Assembly (NCBI RefSeq): GCF_005845215.1
Contig: NZ_SPHO01000006.1
Coordinates: 248,001-312,000 of the forward strand
DNA length: 64,000 bases
Direction: 5' to 3'
Source: Clostridium sp. 1001271st1 H5
Lineage (GTDB): Bacteria > Bacillota > Clostridia > Lachnospirales > Lachnospiraceae
Shown here one piece after another: positions 35,139-43,468 of the stretch. Under the pieces are notes generated by a model that was given only the letters and a program-made list of their open reading frames with translations, had not been told where the DNA came from and did not search any database. Within the stretch, counting starts at the first letter, position 1. Each line of letters opens with the position of its first letter. The translations under genes and the position numbers were made by a program.

Positions 35139-35567
35139 TTAGAAATTCACACCGTTTAACTTCCCGCCGCGGCAGGCAAAGCCGTCCAGGGATACCGTGT
35201 TCTCCTTATCCCCCTGTTTCGCGGAAAAGCTGTGCTTGTTAAGGATTACCTTGTTTAAGACATCCGTCACCGTGTCCTGGTCCTCATTGGCATAGGATAC
35301 GGTTATCTTATCCAGAAGCAGACGGGACAGGGTCTTTCCCTTCCGTTTGCACCAGGCTAACAGCACGTTGTAATCCTCACGCCCCATGACCACCTTCACT
35401 GTGTTTTTCTTGTTTCCGGTCCCATAGCCGCATGGGGCTCCGCCGCTGCGGTAAATGAGCTCCGCCTCCTGCTCAAAGTCATAGGATATCTCCGTGATAG
35501 CGATTTCCTCCAGCCCCGGGACATTAATGGTGATGTCCTCCCAGCTGTATACCTTTCCGTTGACCAT
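35139..35567 (-). CDS. Tail tube protein (Mu gpM type)
   Basis: 142 residues from ATG 35567 (MVNGKVYSWEDITINVPGL). AELIYRSGGAPCGYGTGNKK, VKVVMGREDYNVLLAWC and a C-terminal RGGKLNGVNF fit small tube proteins. Directly downstream of the sheath gene and expected to be made in large amounts. Confidence 0.75.
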   Translation of the reverse strand: MVNGKVYSWEDITINVPGLEEIAITEISYDFEQEAELIYRSGGAPCGYGTGNKKNTVKVVMGREDYNVLLAWCKRKGKTLSRLLLDKITVSYANEDQDTVTDVLNKVILNKHSFSAKQGDKENTVSLDGFACRGGKLNGVNF

Positions 35568-35580
35568 TTCCCAGTCCCTC

Positions 35581-36990
35581 CTAATTCCTGTACGGGTTCT
35601 CCATGGCCAGGCTGAACCGGAATTCCCGGACATACCCCCTCGGAACAAAGGATATCACCAGGTCCAGGCGCTCATCCTGCAGGATGTTCACGTGCTCCAG
35701 GTCCTCAATGGACACGGAGCCGCTTGACAGTTCCCCGGCCTCCGCCATGTCCTCCAGGGGGATGTTCAGGGTCTCCAGGATGTTGTTGATATCCGTCTCC
35801 ATGTCATCGGAGGCGCTGATATCCATCTGCACCATGTTGACAGCCCGCTTGTAGATTTCCCGTATCATCTTGTTCAGTACGCGCACATGCTCCGCATACC
35901 GGTAATCGCTGCCCTCGCGGCACAGCACGCGCGCGTTGTTTACATAGCATCCGTCAATGCCGTAGTACTTACGCCAAGTCAGATAGCCGGCGTCATCCAG
36001 CTCGCTGATATAGTCCTCAATGCCCTCCGGCATCAGCCGGGTCATCTTGGCCTCCGAGATGGAAAAGGTATCCACGCGGCCGATGGACTGGGCCACGCCG
36101 GCTATCCCGTACAGTCCCGCCACAATCCCGGCGTTGTTGATGCACTGCTCCCGGCCGTCCCATCGTGTGTACTGGGACCAGGCGCTGCACACCTGGACGT
36201 AATAACTGTCTATCCCCTTGGCCTCCGCCTTCAGCGCGGCGGCATATTCATCCAAGCTTTCCTCCGCCCCTTTATTACGTGCCTCACACAGGAAAAACAC
36301 AGGGCGTTTGTACAGGGACAGGAACAGCTCTGCACTGGCGGCCAGAGAGGCCCAAAGTGCTTTCGCAGATGTCCCAACCACATGGATGAACTCAAAGTCC
36401 AAATCGCTGTTATACAGGCTTTCCACCGCCTTAAGGACCGCGCTGTTGCTCACAGCCGGGGCCGTGGTCGAAAACCGGTAGGTATCACCCGCCTTAAATT
36501 CTTCCGCAAACGTAAGGGTGATTCCGGTCCCGGTAAGCTCCTTCTTTCCTCCTAACGGTATGGTTTCCTCCGCATCGTAGCTGTATCCGCCATTAACGGA
36601 GCAGCAGAAGGCTGCCGTATTGAGCGGGCCGTCCTCCGTTATCTTAAGGATGATATCATATGCATTGTTCGGTGTCCCGCTTACGCTTACGGTCCCTTCC
36701 CCAGTCCCGCTGTGGGTAACTTCCCCGTTGGTACCAACGGTCTCCGGCCTGACCGGCACGCAGTAAATCCGGGATGCCCCGTTCTCGACGCTGTCAATAC
36801 AGGCGTCTGCCAGGGGGCTGAGCCCCAGCTTTTCCTTCATCTGCTCCGGCTTCATGCTCCCGGTAATCAGGATGGGAACCGTTGTCTCCACCGGGGAAGC
36901 CCCAATCTTTACGTGGACCCCGGTTCCAGTGCTGCCGGAATTGCCCAGACTCCCGTCCTCCACCACAAATGTTACGTCCCTTAAGCTCAT
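35581..36990 (-). CDS. Tail sheath protein (Mu gpL type)
   Basis: 469 residues. N-terminal RDVTFVVEDGSLGNSG, central FIHVVGTSAKALWASLAASA and IVAGLYGIAGVAQSIGRVDT, and C-terminal YVNNARVLCREGSDYRYAEH, then VRVLNKMIREIYKRAVNMV belong to the sheath family. It makes the contractile outer tail layer and shows that the phage is a myovirus type. Confidence 0.85.
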   Translation of the reverse strand: MSLRDVTFVVEDGSLGNSGSTGTGVHVKIGASPVETTVPILITGSMKPEQMKEKLGLSPLADACIDSVENGASRIYCVPVRPETVGTNGEVTHSGTGEGTVSVSGTPNNAYDIILKITEDGPLNTAAFCCSVNGGYSYDAEETIPLGGKKELTGTGITLTFAEEFKAGDTYRFSTTAPAVSNSAVLKAVESLYNSDLDFEFIHVVGTSAKALWASLAASAELFLSLYKRPVFFLCEARNKGAEESLDEYAAALKAEAKGIDSYYVQVCSAWSQYTRWDGREQCINNAGIVAGLYGIAGVAQSIGRVDTFSISEAKMTRLMPEGIEDYISELDDAGYLTWRKYYGIDGCYVNNARVLCREGSDYRYAEHVRVLNKMIREIYKRAVNMVQMDISASDDMETDINNILETLNIPLEDMAEAGELSSGSVSIEDLEHVNILQDERLDLVISFVPRGYVREFRFSLAMENPYRN

Positions 36991-37220
36991 CTTGTTCCTC
37001 CCGTTCCGGCCATGGGGCCCTTCTCAAATGCGGTGACGGCGGCCAGGTATTCCTGTTCCGTTACCTGTTTCCCCGGCCTCCAGCCCTTCAGGCACAAGGT
37101 GCCGGCGTAGACAGCCGGACCCGTGCCATGCACGTTGTACCAGTGTTCTATGGTTTCATAGACAGGCACAGCCGGTTCTGCTGCAGTCTCTGCGCCCATC
37201 CCCTTCTCTTCCTTTGCCAT
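36987..37220 (-). CDS. Small phage protein before the sheath gene (Mu gp38 position)
   Basis: 77 residues. VYETIEHWYNVHGTGPAVYA and GWRPGKQVTEQEYLAAVTAF. The stop overlaps the sheath start (4 nt). It occupies the place of Mu gp38 (DUF2635), but the match in sequence is weak. Function unknown. Confidence 0.6.
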   Translation of the reverse strand: MAKEEKGMGAETAAEPAVPVYETIEHWYNVHGTGPAVYAGTLCLKGWRPGKQVTEQEYLAAVTAFEKGPMAGTGGTR

Positions 37221-37240
37221 TGCCTTTTCCTTTCCCTTTC

Positions 37241-37720
37241 TCAGGCCGGCCGGATTCCTCCGACCGATGCCGTTTTCTTTTTGTCATCCCGGTAAATGCC
37301 CCCGTGGAAGGTGACCGGTATCTGGCATGCTATGTTGGCCTTCAGGATGCTGTCCTCCTTATCGACCCACTCCACCTCTCCCAGTTCAATGTCCACATAG
37401 TTTCCATCCAGACGGATTCCTTGTCCCAGCGCTTCTAAGAACGCCAGGAAGATGGCCTCACAGGACTCCTCCGAATATTCCCCGATGACCACCTTGAAGC
37501 GGGTATCCACGGCATAGACCTTGGTCCGCACGCACCGAACCCCGTTTTGGTCTTCATAGTTGCGTTTTGAGCCGTCTCGCGTGATGGTCTGGCCTTCCCG
37601 CAGCACCGCTCCCACATGGCTGTCCGTCTTCAGCTGCAGCCGTTTCCAGGTGGTAATCACTTCATTTTTGATTCCTGCCTTTTCAAGGCATTCCTTCAGG
37701 TATTCCTTTTCCCGTCTCAT
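37241..37720 (-). CDS. Tail terminator-like protein (Mu gp37 position)
   Basis: 159 residues. KAGIKNEVITTWKRLQLK, QNGVRCVRTKVYAVDTRFK, then ILKANIACQIPVTFHGGIY. The alpha/beta composition and place between the gpG-like and gp38-position genes suggest a head-tail joining or tail-terminator role. Starts at the stop of its upstream neighbour. Confidence 0.6.
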   Translation of the reverse strand: MRREKEYLKECLEKAGIKNEVITTWKRLQLKTDSHVGAVLREGQTITRDGSKRNYEDQNGVRCVRTKVYAVDTRFKVVIGEYSEESCEAIFLAFLEALGQGIRLDGNYVDIELGEVEWVDKEDSILKANIACQIPVTFHGGIYRDDKKKTASVGGIRPA

Positions 37721-38208
37721 CAGGCCCTCCTGACTGCGTATTCCACTTCGCTTCGGATTTCCTGCAGGTCCTCATCTGAAATCCCTAAAAATGGCCTTGC
37801 AGGGATATGGATGGTCACCCTCTTTGCCGTGACCCACACACCCTTGTACCGGAACCTCAGGTACTTTGCCTTCTTGGCCCGGATGGTCCTCTCATCCCCG
37901 TACTGGTGCGTGGCCGCGTAAATAGTATTGGTCCCCACCGCCGCTCCGGTGGAATCCGCGATGGCCCGGATGGACTGCTTCAGGCGGGTGGTCTGGGTCA
38001 GCGTGATGCCCTGTCCCTCCTGTTCCCGCAGGGAGACAGGCCAGGGCTTCCCCTCCGGGCTTTTTCTGCTCCGAAACCGGTCCATGGTGGTGGACCGCAG
38101 CCCCTCCGCCACATCCTTCATGAGTGCGGATCGTTTTATGTCCGACAAGCCCGCCAACTTTTTCTGAAGCTCCGGAAAATCCCCGGACAGGGTTGTGGTC
38201 ATTCGCAT
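37720..38208 (-). CDS. Phage virion morphogenesis protein (Mu gpG type)
   Basis: 162 residues. LSGDFPELQKKLAGLSDIKR, TTMDRFRSRKSPEGKPWPVS, LKQSIRAIADSTGAAVGTN, IYAATHQYGDERTI and IPARPFLGISDEDLQEI are the standard motifs of this family, needed for tail or head-tail completion. Confidence 0.85.
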   Translation of the reverse strand: MRMTTTLSGDFPELQKKLAGLSDIKRSALMKDVAEGLRSTTMDRFRSRKSPEGKPWPVSLREQEGQGITLTQTTRLKQSIRAIADSTGAAVGTNTIYAATHQYGDERTIRAKKAKYLRFRYKGVWVTAKRVTIHIPARPFLGISDEDLQEIRSEVEYAVRRA

Positions 38209-38209
38209 C

Positions 38210-38665
38210 TTAAAGTCCCCTCATGGTTGCCCTGGAAAACAGCCTCGGGCTGGATGAAATGCGAAATCCCTCCGCTGCCGCCTTCGATGGGTCCGTCCCT
38301 TCCTTCACGATGTCGGTTTCACCTTTTGCCACCTTTGTTAAGAACGCAATGGCGTTCTTATACCGCGTCAGGTAGTTGTTCTCCCGTTCCCCTTCGTCGA
38401 TTCCCGCCCGGGAAATCAGGTTATAAACCGCGATGTCCTTTGAGTACTTCCGGATAACCGCCGGCACGGGGGACATGGGGACCGGGTACCGCTTCATCAG
38501 GTACCCGTCTATCTCCGCATCCGCATCCCCGATGGCCTCACAGGCCAGGGGTTCCAGCATCTCCCGGCGCTTTTGGGGGTCCTCAATGTACCGGTCACCG
38601 ATAATAGGGTTCATGGCATCCTCCTTCAGCATGTCCATGACATCCCCCGCTTCACAGTATGCCAT
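38210..38665 (-). CDS. DUF1320 family head-tail protein (Mu gp36)
   Basis: 151 residues. MAYCEAGDVMDMLKEDAMN, then ACEAIGDADAEIDGYLMKRY with PVPMSPVPAVIRKYSKDIAV, and ERENNYLTRYKNAIAFLTKV. A gp6-like head-tail connector of Mu-type heads, next to the major capsid gene. Confidence 0.85.
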   Translation of the reverse strand: MAYCEAGDVMDMLKEDAMNPIIGDRYIEDPQKRREMLEPLACEAIGDADAEIDGYLMKRYPVPMSPVPAVIRKYSKDIAVYNLISRAGIDEGERENNYLTRYKNAIAFLTKVAKGETDIVKEGTDPSKAAAEGFRISSSPRLFSRATMRGL

Positions 38666-38679
38666 GTCTGTCCTCTCCC

Positions 38680-39567
38680 TTAGCTTGATTCCCCAGTGCT
38701 TCCGTAAGCCATCTGCCAGAAACCGTAACCTACGTTATTGCGGCCGTCCGCGCCGTACAGGAATTCGTCCCGCATGAATACATTGTCATCATTATCCGCC
38801 GTCTTGCTGACCAGCTTTATCTTCTTGCGTTCCTGGTAGATGATAGGTTTCAGGGACCTCCTGGTACACAGGAGATACCATGCGTCCTCCTGGGCCGCCA
38901 GTTCCGGTTCCACCAGGAGTTTTGCTGTCCCCTTGTACACGTTGGAGCTGCCGTTTATGAACTCCGCCTCCAGTATCTGCCGTCCCATCTCCTCATTGGC
39001 CGGGGATACCACTAACAGGTCCGGCACCAGGCCCAGGCTCTTGCCCTTGTCCCCCACCAGGCTCATGATGGCAGTACGTCCCGCCTTGTAGGCCTCCATG
39101 GATAACTTCTTGGTGCCCAGGTTGGATACCTTTTTCTTTTCTACCGGGTGGTCCGCACTGAAAAAGGGCTTGCCGTCATAACACGCATTTTTAAACCCGG
39201 CCATGAGTGCGCCGTAGCACTGTTCATTCGGATGACGCGCTGCACACTCACCAAGATTCTGGAACATCGGGTTATATACGCCGTAGGTATCATCCTCAAT
39301 GTCATCCCGTGGGACCGCAATGGTCATCTCGAACTTCTTGTTCTTGATGACATAATCATAGGCGCTCAGGTTCTGGATTTCACGGTCCCCAATCCATTCC
39401 CGCATCTGCGGCATCTGCCCCAGCCAGTTATAAGACTGGTCCCGGGTGGTACTGGGTACGGTGGTTGCTATCTGCTGGTAGGTCGTTGGCGTTTCCGCCA
39501 GGGCCTTGTTGAAAATGACGCTGTATCCGATGGACATGCTCCGGATGTTCGCCTGGTTAATAATCAT
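38680..39567 (-). CDS. Major capsid protein, Mu gpT family
   Basis: 295 residues from ATG 39567 (MIINQANIRSMSIGYSVIFN). QIATTVPSTTRDQSYNWLGQ, MPQMREWIGDREIQNLSAYD, FEMTIAVPRDDIEDDTYGVY and GKSLGLVPDLLVVSPANEEM are signatures of the Mu-like head subunit. Unlike HK97-type capsids of most clostridial phages, this one belongs to the transposable-phage lineage. Confidence 0.9.
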   Translation of the reverse strand: MIINQANIRSMSIGYSVIFNKALAETPTTYQQIATTVPSTTRDQSYNWLGQMPQMREWIGDREIQNLSAYDYVIKNKKFEMTIAVPRDDIEDDTYGVYNPMFQNLGECAARHPNEQCYGALMAGFKNACYDGKPFFSADHPVEKKKVSNLGTKKLSMEAYKAGRTAIMSLVGDKGKSLGLVPDLLVVSPANEEMGRQILEAEFINGSSNVYKGTAKLLVEPELAAQEDAWYLLCTRRSLKPIIYQERKKIKLVSKTADNDDNVFMRDEFLYGADGRNNVGYGFWQMAYGSTGESS

Positions 39568-39596
39568 GGCTGTTTCCTCCTCATTCTTATGCTCGC

Positions 39597-40016
39597 TTAC
39601 TCCGCAGCCGGCATGGCCGGCTGGTTGAACCACACCGTCACCCCGTCCGCTTCTACCGCCAGCACGGTTCCGGCTGGGCTGCTTCCTGTAGAGGTCATGC
39701 TGATGGTGACCGCATCCTCCAGATAACAGGTCTTTAAGATATCCGTTGCCTTTGCCTGGCTCCCCGGGGTGGCGGAATTTTCCATCACGAATGCCCCGCG
39801 GCGCACCTTTACCCAGATGTCCCCGGCCTCCCCGGTCCGGTTATCCGCCGGCTCCAGGGCCACTCCGGCCACCGTAAGGTTCGCCGCCTTCGAGGCCGGC
39901 ACCGCGTAGCCGTCCGCCCCAAGGGCCACCATGGTAGCCTCCGTAATGGCTGCGCCGGCTGCCACCGGCAGCACCAGTGTCTTAGGGTCTAGCTTCTCAT
40001 TCCCCGTCCGTATCAT
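39597..40016 (-). CDS. Capsid decoration-like protein (DUF2190-type position)
   Basis: 139 residues from ATG 40016 (GGAGGT 8 nt upstream; overlaps the protease end by 20 nt). TLVLPVAAGAAITEATMVAL, then VKVRRGAFVMENSATPG is the small beta-barrel pattern of decoration proteins placed between protease/scaffold and capsid genes. Confidence 0.65.
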   Translation of the reverse strand: MIRTGNEKLDPKTLVLPVAAGAAITEATMVALGADGYAVPASKAANLTVAGVALEPADNRTGEAGDIWVKVRRGAFVMENSATPGSQAKATDILKTCYLEDAVTISMTSTGSSPAGTVLAVEADGVTVWFNQPAMPAAE

Positions 40017-41064
40017 CTTCCATACCTCCATACTTCTTTAAATCCTCCTCGGTCACTCCCTGGTTCTTTAAAATCTTCCAGTCAACCCCGGTCTGTTTCC
40101 GTTCATCCACCGCAAAGGCAGTCTTTCCCATAGGGACCACCACCGGGGCCTTCTCCACAAATGCGGCAAAGCCCTTGGGGTCGGACAGGGCGTACGCAAC
40201 CGCCCATTCCTTCTGGGCCGGGGACAGCTTCCCATCCTTGAGGGCCAGGCCTACCAGTTCCTCCGCCTTTTGGCTGGCCGCCTGCTTTTCAAGCTCCGCC
40301 ACCCGCTGCTGCAGTACAGAATCACCGGCCTTGAATGCCATGATTCTTGCCGTCACGTCCTCCGTCCTTGCATTTTCCGGAAGGCCTAACAGGTCCAGAA
40401 CGGTCTTGTTGGCTACCAGCTGTGTCCCTTCCTTTGCAGGGTCCTCCTTCCCGCTCTTTCCTTCCGGACCATCCTGTCCTTCCCCGCCTGTCTGCTGTAC
40501 CAGTTCCTTAATCCGCTTCAGGACGTCCTCTTCTGTCGTTTCTTCCTCCAGTCCCAGGAGTTGAATCAGTTCACTTAATTCCATTTTTGGTTCCTCCTCT
40601 TCCTCTTCGATGCTTAACACATCGGAATTTATGATTGCAAACATACCGGTGATGGCTGGGGTATTGGTCAACGCCGCGCTATGGAACACCGCCGCGTGCT
40701 GGTCTGCCTTTCTGACCAGTACCACCGGGGACAGGTAGCGGTATTCCTTGTTGGCGATATACTCCCGCCCCTTTTTGGTCCACTCTACCCGGGCCATCAG
40801 GGCATCCTCCCCCGGATACAGGTCCTTGATCCAGCCAGCCGCCGGGGCCTGCACATCACTCAAGGTCTGGTGCTCATAATCAATCACCAGGTCCAGCCGG
40901 CGTGCCTTGAACTGCCGGATGATTCCGGCAATATCCCGGTCATCCACTTCAAAGTTCCCTTTTGTGCTGCTCACATGCCCTTTGGGCAGCACCCGGATGA
41001 CCTCCGGCACCCCGCTCAGGTCGATTCCCGACAGGGGCCGGACCGTTAATTCTGTCTTCTTCAT
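39997..41064 (-). CDS. Mu gpI-like prohead protease with C-terminal scaffold
   Basis: 355 residues. The protease half (FEVDDRDIAGIIRQFKARRL, DLVIDYEHQTLSD, YIANKEYRYLSPVVLVRK, HSAALTNTPAI) is followed by a charged helical scaffold half (EEEEEEPKMELSELIQLLGL, LQQRVAELEKQA). In Mu the scaffold gpZ is also made from an internal start; METs near residue 161 could serve here. Confidence 0.8.
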   Translation of the reverse strand: MKKTELTVRPLSGIDLSGVPEVIRVLPKGHVSSTKGNFEVDDRDIAGIIRQFKARRLDLVIDYEHQTLSDVQAPAAGWIKDLYPGEDALMARVEWTKKGREYIANKEYRYLSPVVLVRKADQHAAVFHSAALTNTPAITGMFAIINSDVLSIEEEEEEPKMELSELIQLLGLEEETTEEDVLKRIKELVQQTGGEGQDGPEGKSGKEDPAKEGTQLVANKTVLDLLGLPENARTEDVTARIMAFKAGDSVLQQRVAELEKQAASQKAEELVGLALKDGKLSPAQKEWAVAYALSDPKGFAAFVEKAPVVVPMGKTAFAVDERKQTGVDWKILKNQGVTEEDLKKYGGMEDDTDGE

Positions 41065-41082
41065 CCCATGCGCCTTTCTGTT

Positions 41083-41124
41083 TTGCGTTTTAACGCGCCA
41101 TTGACGCGTTTTGACGCGTTAAAT
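41083..41124. repeat. ACGCGT(C/T)AA short direct repeats before the protease gene
   Basis: On the minus strand AACGCGTCAA occurs twice in tandem and AACGCGCC/GCGTTAAAACGC once more within 40 bp, in the gap upstream of the protease ribosome site. Possible protein-binding or mRNA-structure element. Confidence 0.4.
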
Positions 41125-41907
41125 TTATCCCGGGCCAGAATTCCCCGCTGGCTGCCCCGGATTGGCCTTACGCGCCTTCTGCTGTTCCTCATACAGCTTC
41201 CTTAAAACCGGCGGGAACGCGGCCAGGTCCGGCTTCCACTCCGCCTTCGCCGGGTTTGTCCGAAACTTCGGGTCTGGCAGCAGCGCCTCCGTCTCTCCTG
41301 TGGTCGGATTGGACGTATCCGGCAGAGTCTGCTCTACGGTAAGCCCCATACGCCTTACCTGCTCCTCCGTCCTGGAGACAACCATACACCGGCACCCGAA
41401 TCCGTTGGGCGGATACCAGATATCCCACACCGGGGAATCCGCCGGGAATACCCGGCCATCCATGGCCGCGTGGCTTTCCCTCACGTGCCCGTCCCCGGCC
41501 GTCTGGTACTGCCAGTACTTCCGCCGCCCCATCACATCTGGGTCCGTCATCTGCTGGTAATGTCCCACGCTGTAGGCTGTAAGCATGTTTTGGCGGAAGA
41601 TACGGTCCGCATGATAAGGCGTCAGACCGTCATAGCCCCGCTCCTCTAAGAAACGGTCCATGTTTTCCTGGAATTGTGTCTTCGTGGTCCCTTCCCCTAT
41701 GGCCCTTTTCAGTTCCTCCAGGAACTGGTTCAGGACCTCAAGTTCCGTATAACCGGCAACTGAAAAAGCCAGGGGGCGGTACCATTCCTTCAGTTTCCTG
41801 AAATCCGCATACCGGATGACCCCCTTCTTTTCCAGGAACGCTAAGGCCTCACCGAACACCTCCGGCTCCGTCCCTTCCTTCAGTTCCTTTATAATCTGCT
41901 TATCCAT
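41125..41907 (-). CDS. Phage head morphogenesis protein (Mu gp30/SPP1 gp7 type)
   Basis: 260 residues from ATG 41907, overlapping the portal stop. KGVIRYADFRKLKEWYRPLA, RIFRQNMLTAYSVGHYQQM, MGRRKYWQYQTAGDGHVRES, then WDIWYPPNGFGCRCMVVSRT carry the family hallmarks (RxNxxxAY and the C-R-C end motif). A minor head protein probably ejected with DNA. Confidence 0.85.
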   Translation of the reverse strand: MDKQIIKELKEGTEPEVFGEALAFLEKKGVIRYADFRKLKEWYRPLAFSVAGYTELEVLNQFLEELKRAIGEGTTKTQFQENMDRFLEERGYDGLTPYHADRIFRQNMLTAYSVGHYQQMTDPDVMGRRKYWQYQTAGDGHVRESHAAMDGRVFPADSPVWDIWYPPNGFGCRCMVVSRTEEQVRRMGLTVEQTLPDTSNPTTGETEALLPDPKFRTNPAKAEWKPDLAAFPPVLRKLYEEQQKARKANPGQPAGNSGPG

Positions 41908-43468
41908 CCTGCATCCGCCCCAACATGTTTGATACATACATGACCTGCTCCACCAGCTGGTCAAAATCCTTCACCTTCATGGCCTTATATAACTGCCGCA
42001 GGGCCTTCTCGTCCTTCAGCTGCTCCTGCAGGCCCTCCAGGCTGTCACAGTGCCCCACCAGTTCCAGAACAGGCTCCATCATCTGTTTAAAAAAGCTTCG
42101 GGACTGCTCCACGGCCGCCGCCTCCAGGCGGTCTAGCACCTGCCGGCCGTCTGCTTCCTTTCCATCGTCCTTCAGCTTGAGCCCCCGGAACATGCCAGGC
42201 TGCCCCGTACCCGCCATCCCAGAGACAGCCGGAGACGGTCCGATGGTTTCCTCCCCGTTTTCCGGGGCCGGGATGTTGAATTTCTTGTACAGCCAGCTCT
42301 TGGGGATTTCCAGACCGGCGGCCGCCAGGGTGTTCACGATTTCCGCGGTTTCCTTCAGGTCATCCGTATCGGTGGCATTCAGTATGAAATATGGTACATG
42401 AGCCTGGACGCCGAAGTTGAACTCCACCAGCGGTCGGATAAGGTCCCGGCGCACCGTCTCCATCACCGCCTTGCAGTCCGCCTCCGTCAGGTCCTGCCTC
42501 ACATCGTTATGGGTCTTGGACTGAGCGTAGGAACCGCCGGAATCCGATGTCAGTGTCTGACCCACAATGGCCTTGCTCATCTGTTCATCACAGAACCGGG
42601 CCAGCCGTTCATAGATGTCCACACTGGATTGTTTGTTCGATTCAATGAATTTGATATCAGTCCCGGACGGCACAATCCCGGCCGCGTCCGTCCCCATCCT
42701 TACAATGGCATCCATCAGGGCCACTTTATCCTTTTCACTGGCCGTTGCGTCATAGGTGCCAAGCCGCAGGGGCATCCCGTAGACCTCACAGAAACTGACC
42801 CAGTCCTTCAGGTCATAGTTTTTAAACAGGTACATCCAGGCCACCACCCGCAGAACGCCATACCGGGAAGGGTGGCCGGAACGCGCCTTGTACCGGTGGA
42901 CGATGAACTTGTTTTCCGGAAGGGGTATCCCTCCCGGGAACGCCTCCGTCCGGAGCATGAGCGCATCGGTCAGGGTGTCATAATAAAACTTTTTCTGGTG
43001 GACGTACTCAATATTTCCCACCACCACGTGGCCGTCCCTGTATTCCCACTCAATTTCCTGGAAGCTGATGCCCTTTCCGATGGCATCCAGGATGTCCATG
43101 AGGTTGTCGCTGAATCCGTCCAACTCCTTCAGCTGTTCCTCCACAAAAGCCGCTATCTCCTGGTCTGTTTCATCCTGCGAAAAGGGCTGCACCTCCCAGT
43201 CCAGGCCCGTCACCGCAAGCTTGCGGGTCTGCAGCTGGGAGAACAGATGGGTGTCCTTGCTTTCCATCTCCTCGAACAGCTCCATCTGCCGGAAGGGGTC
43301 TCCGGCGTCCGCCTCCTTGAATATCCGGGCCAGCTTTACCGGTGTCAGGCCGTCAGACGGGTAGCTGCTGAATTTATCGTTCACGTCACGGATGGCAACA
43401 GCTGCCATAATGGGGCTACCGCTTTTTGCCATTTCCGATGAGAATCTCTTCTTGCTTTTCTTTGCCAT
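41900..43468 (-). CDS. Portal protein, DUF935 (Mu gp29)
   Basis: 522 residues. GLTPVKLARIFKEADAGDPF, ELFEEMESKDTHLFSQLQTR, then KLAVTGLDWEVQPFSQDETD are characteristic. GGSYAQSKTHNDVRQDLTEA and the C-terminal helical region follow. It forms the dodecameric DNA entry ring. It begins at the last base of the terminase stop. Confidence 0.9.
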   Translation of the reverse strand: MAKKSKKRFSSEMAKSGSPIMAAVAIRDVNDKFSSYPSDGLTPVKLARIFKEADAGDPFRQMELFEEMESKDTHLFSQLQTRKLAVTGLDWEVQPFSQDETDQEIAAFVEEQLKELDGFSDNLMDILDAIGKGISFQEIEWEYRDGHVVVGNIEYVHQKKFYYDTLTDALMLRTEAFPGGIPLPENKFIVHRYKARSGHPSRYGVLRVVAWMYLFKNYDLKDWVSFCEVYGMPLRLGTYDATASEKDKVALMDAIVRMGTDAAGIVPSGTDIKFIESNKQSSVDIYERLARFCDEQMSKAIVGQTLTSDSGGSYAQSKTHNDVRQDLTEADCKAVMETVRRDLIRPLVEFNFGVQAHVPYFILNATDTDDLKETAEIVNTLAAAGLEIPKSWLYKKFNIPAPENGEETIGPSPAVSGMAGTGQPGMFRGLKLKDDGKEADGRQVLDRLEAAAVEQSRSFFKQMMEPVLELVGHCDSLEGLQEQLKDEKALRQLYKAMKVKDFDQLVEQVMYVSNMLGRMQDG

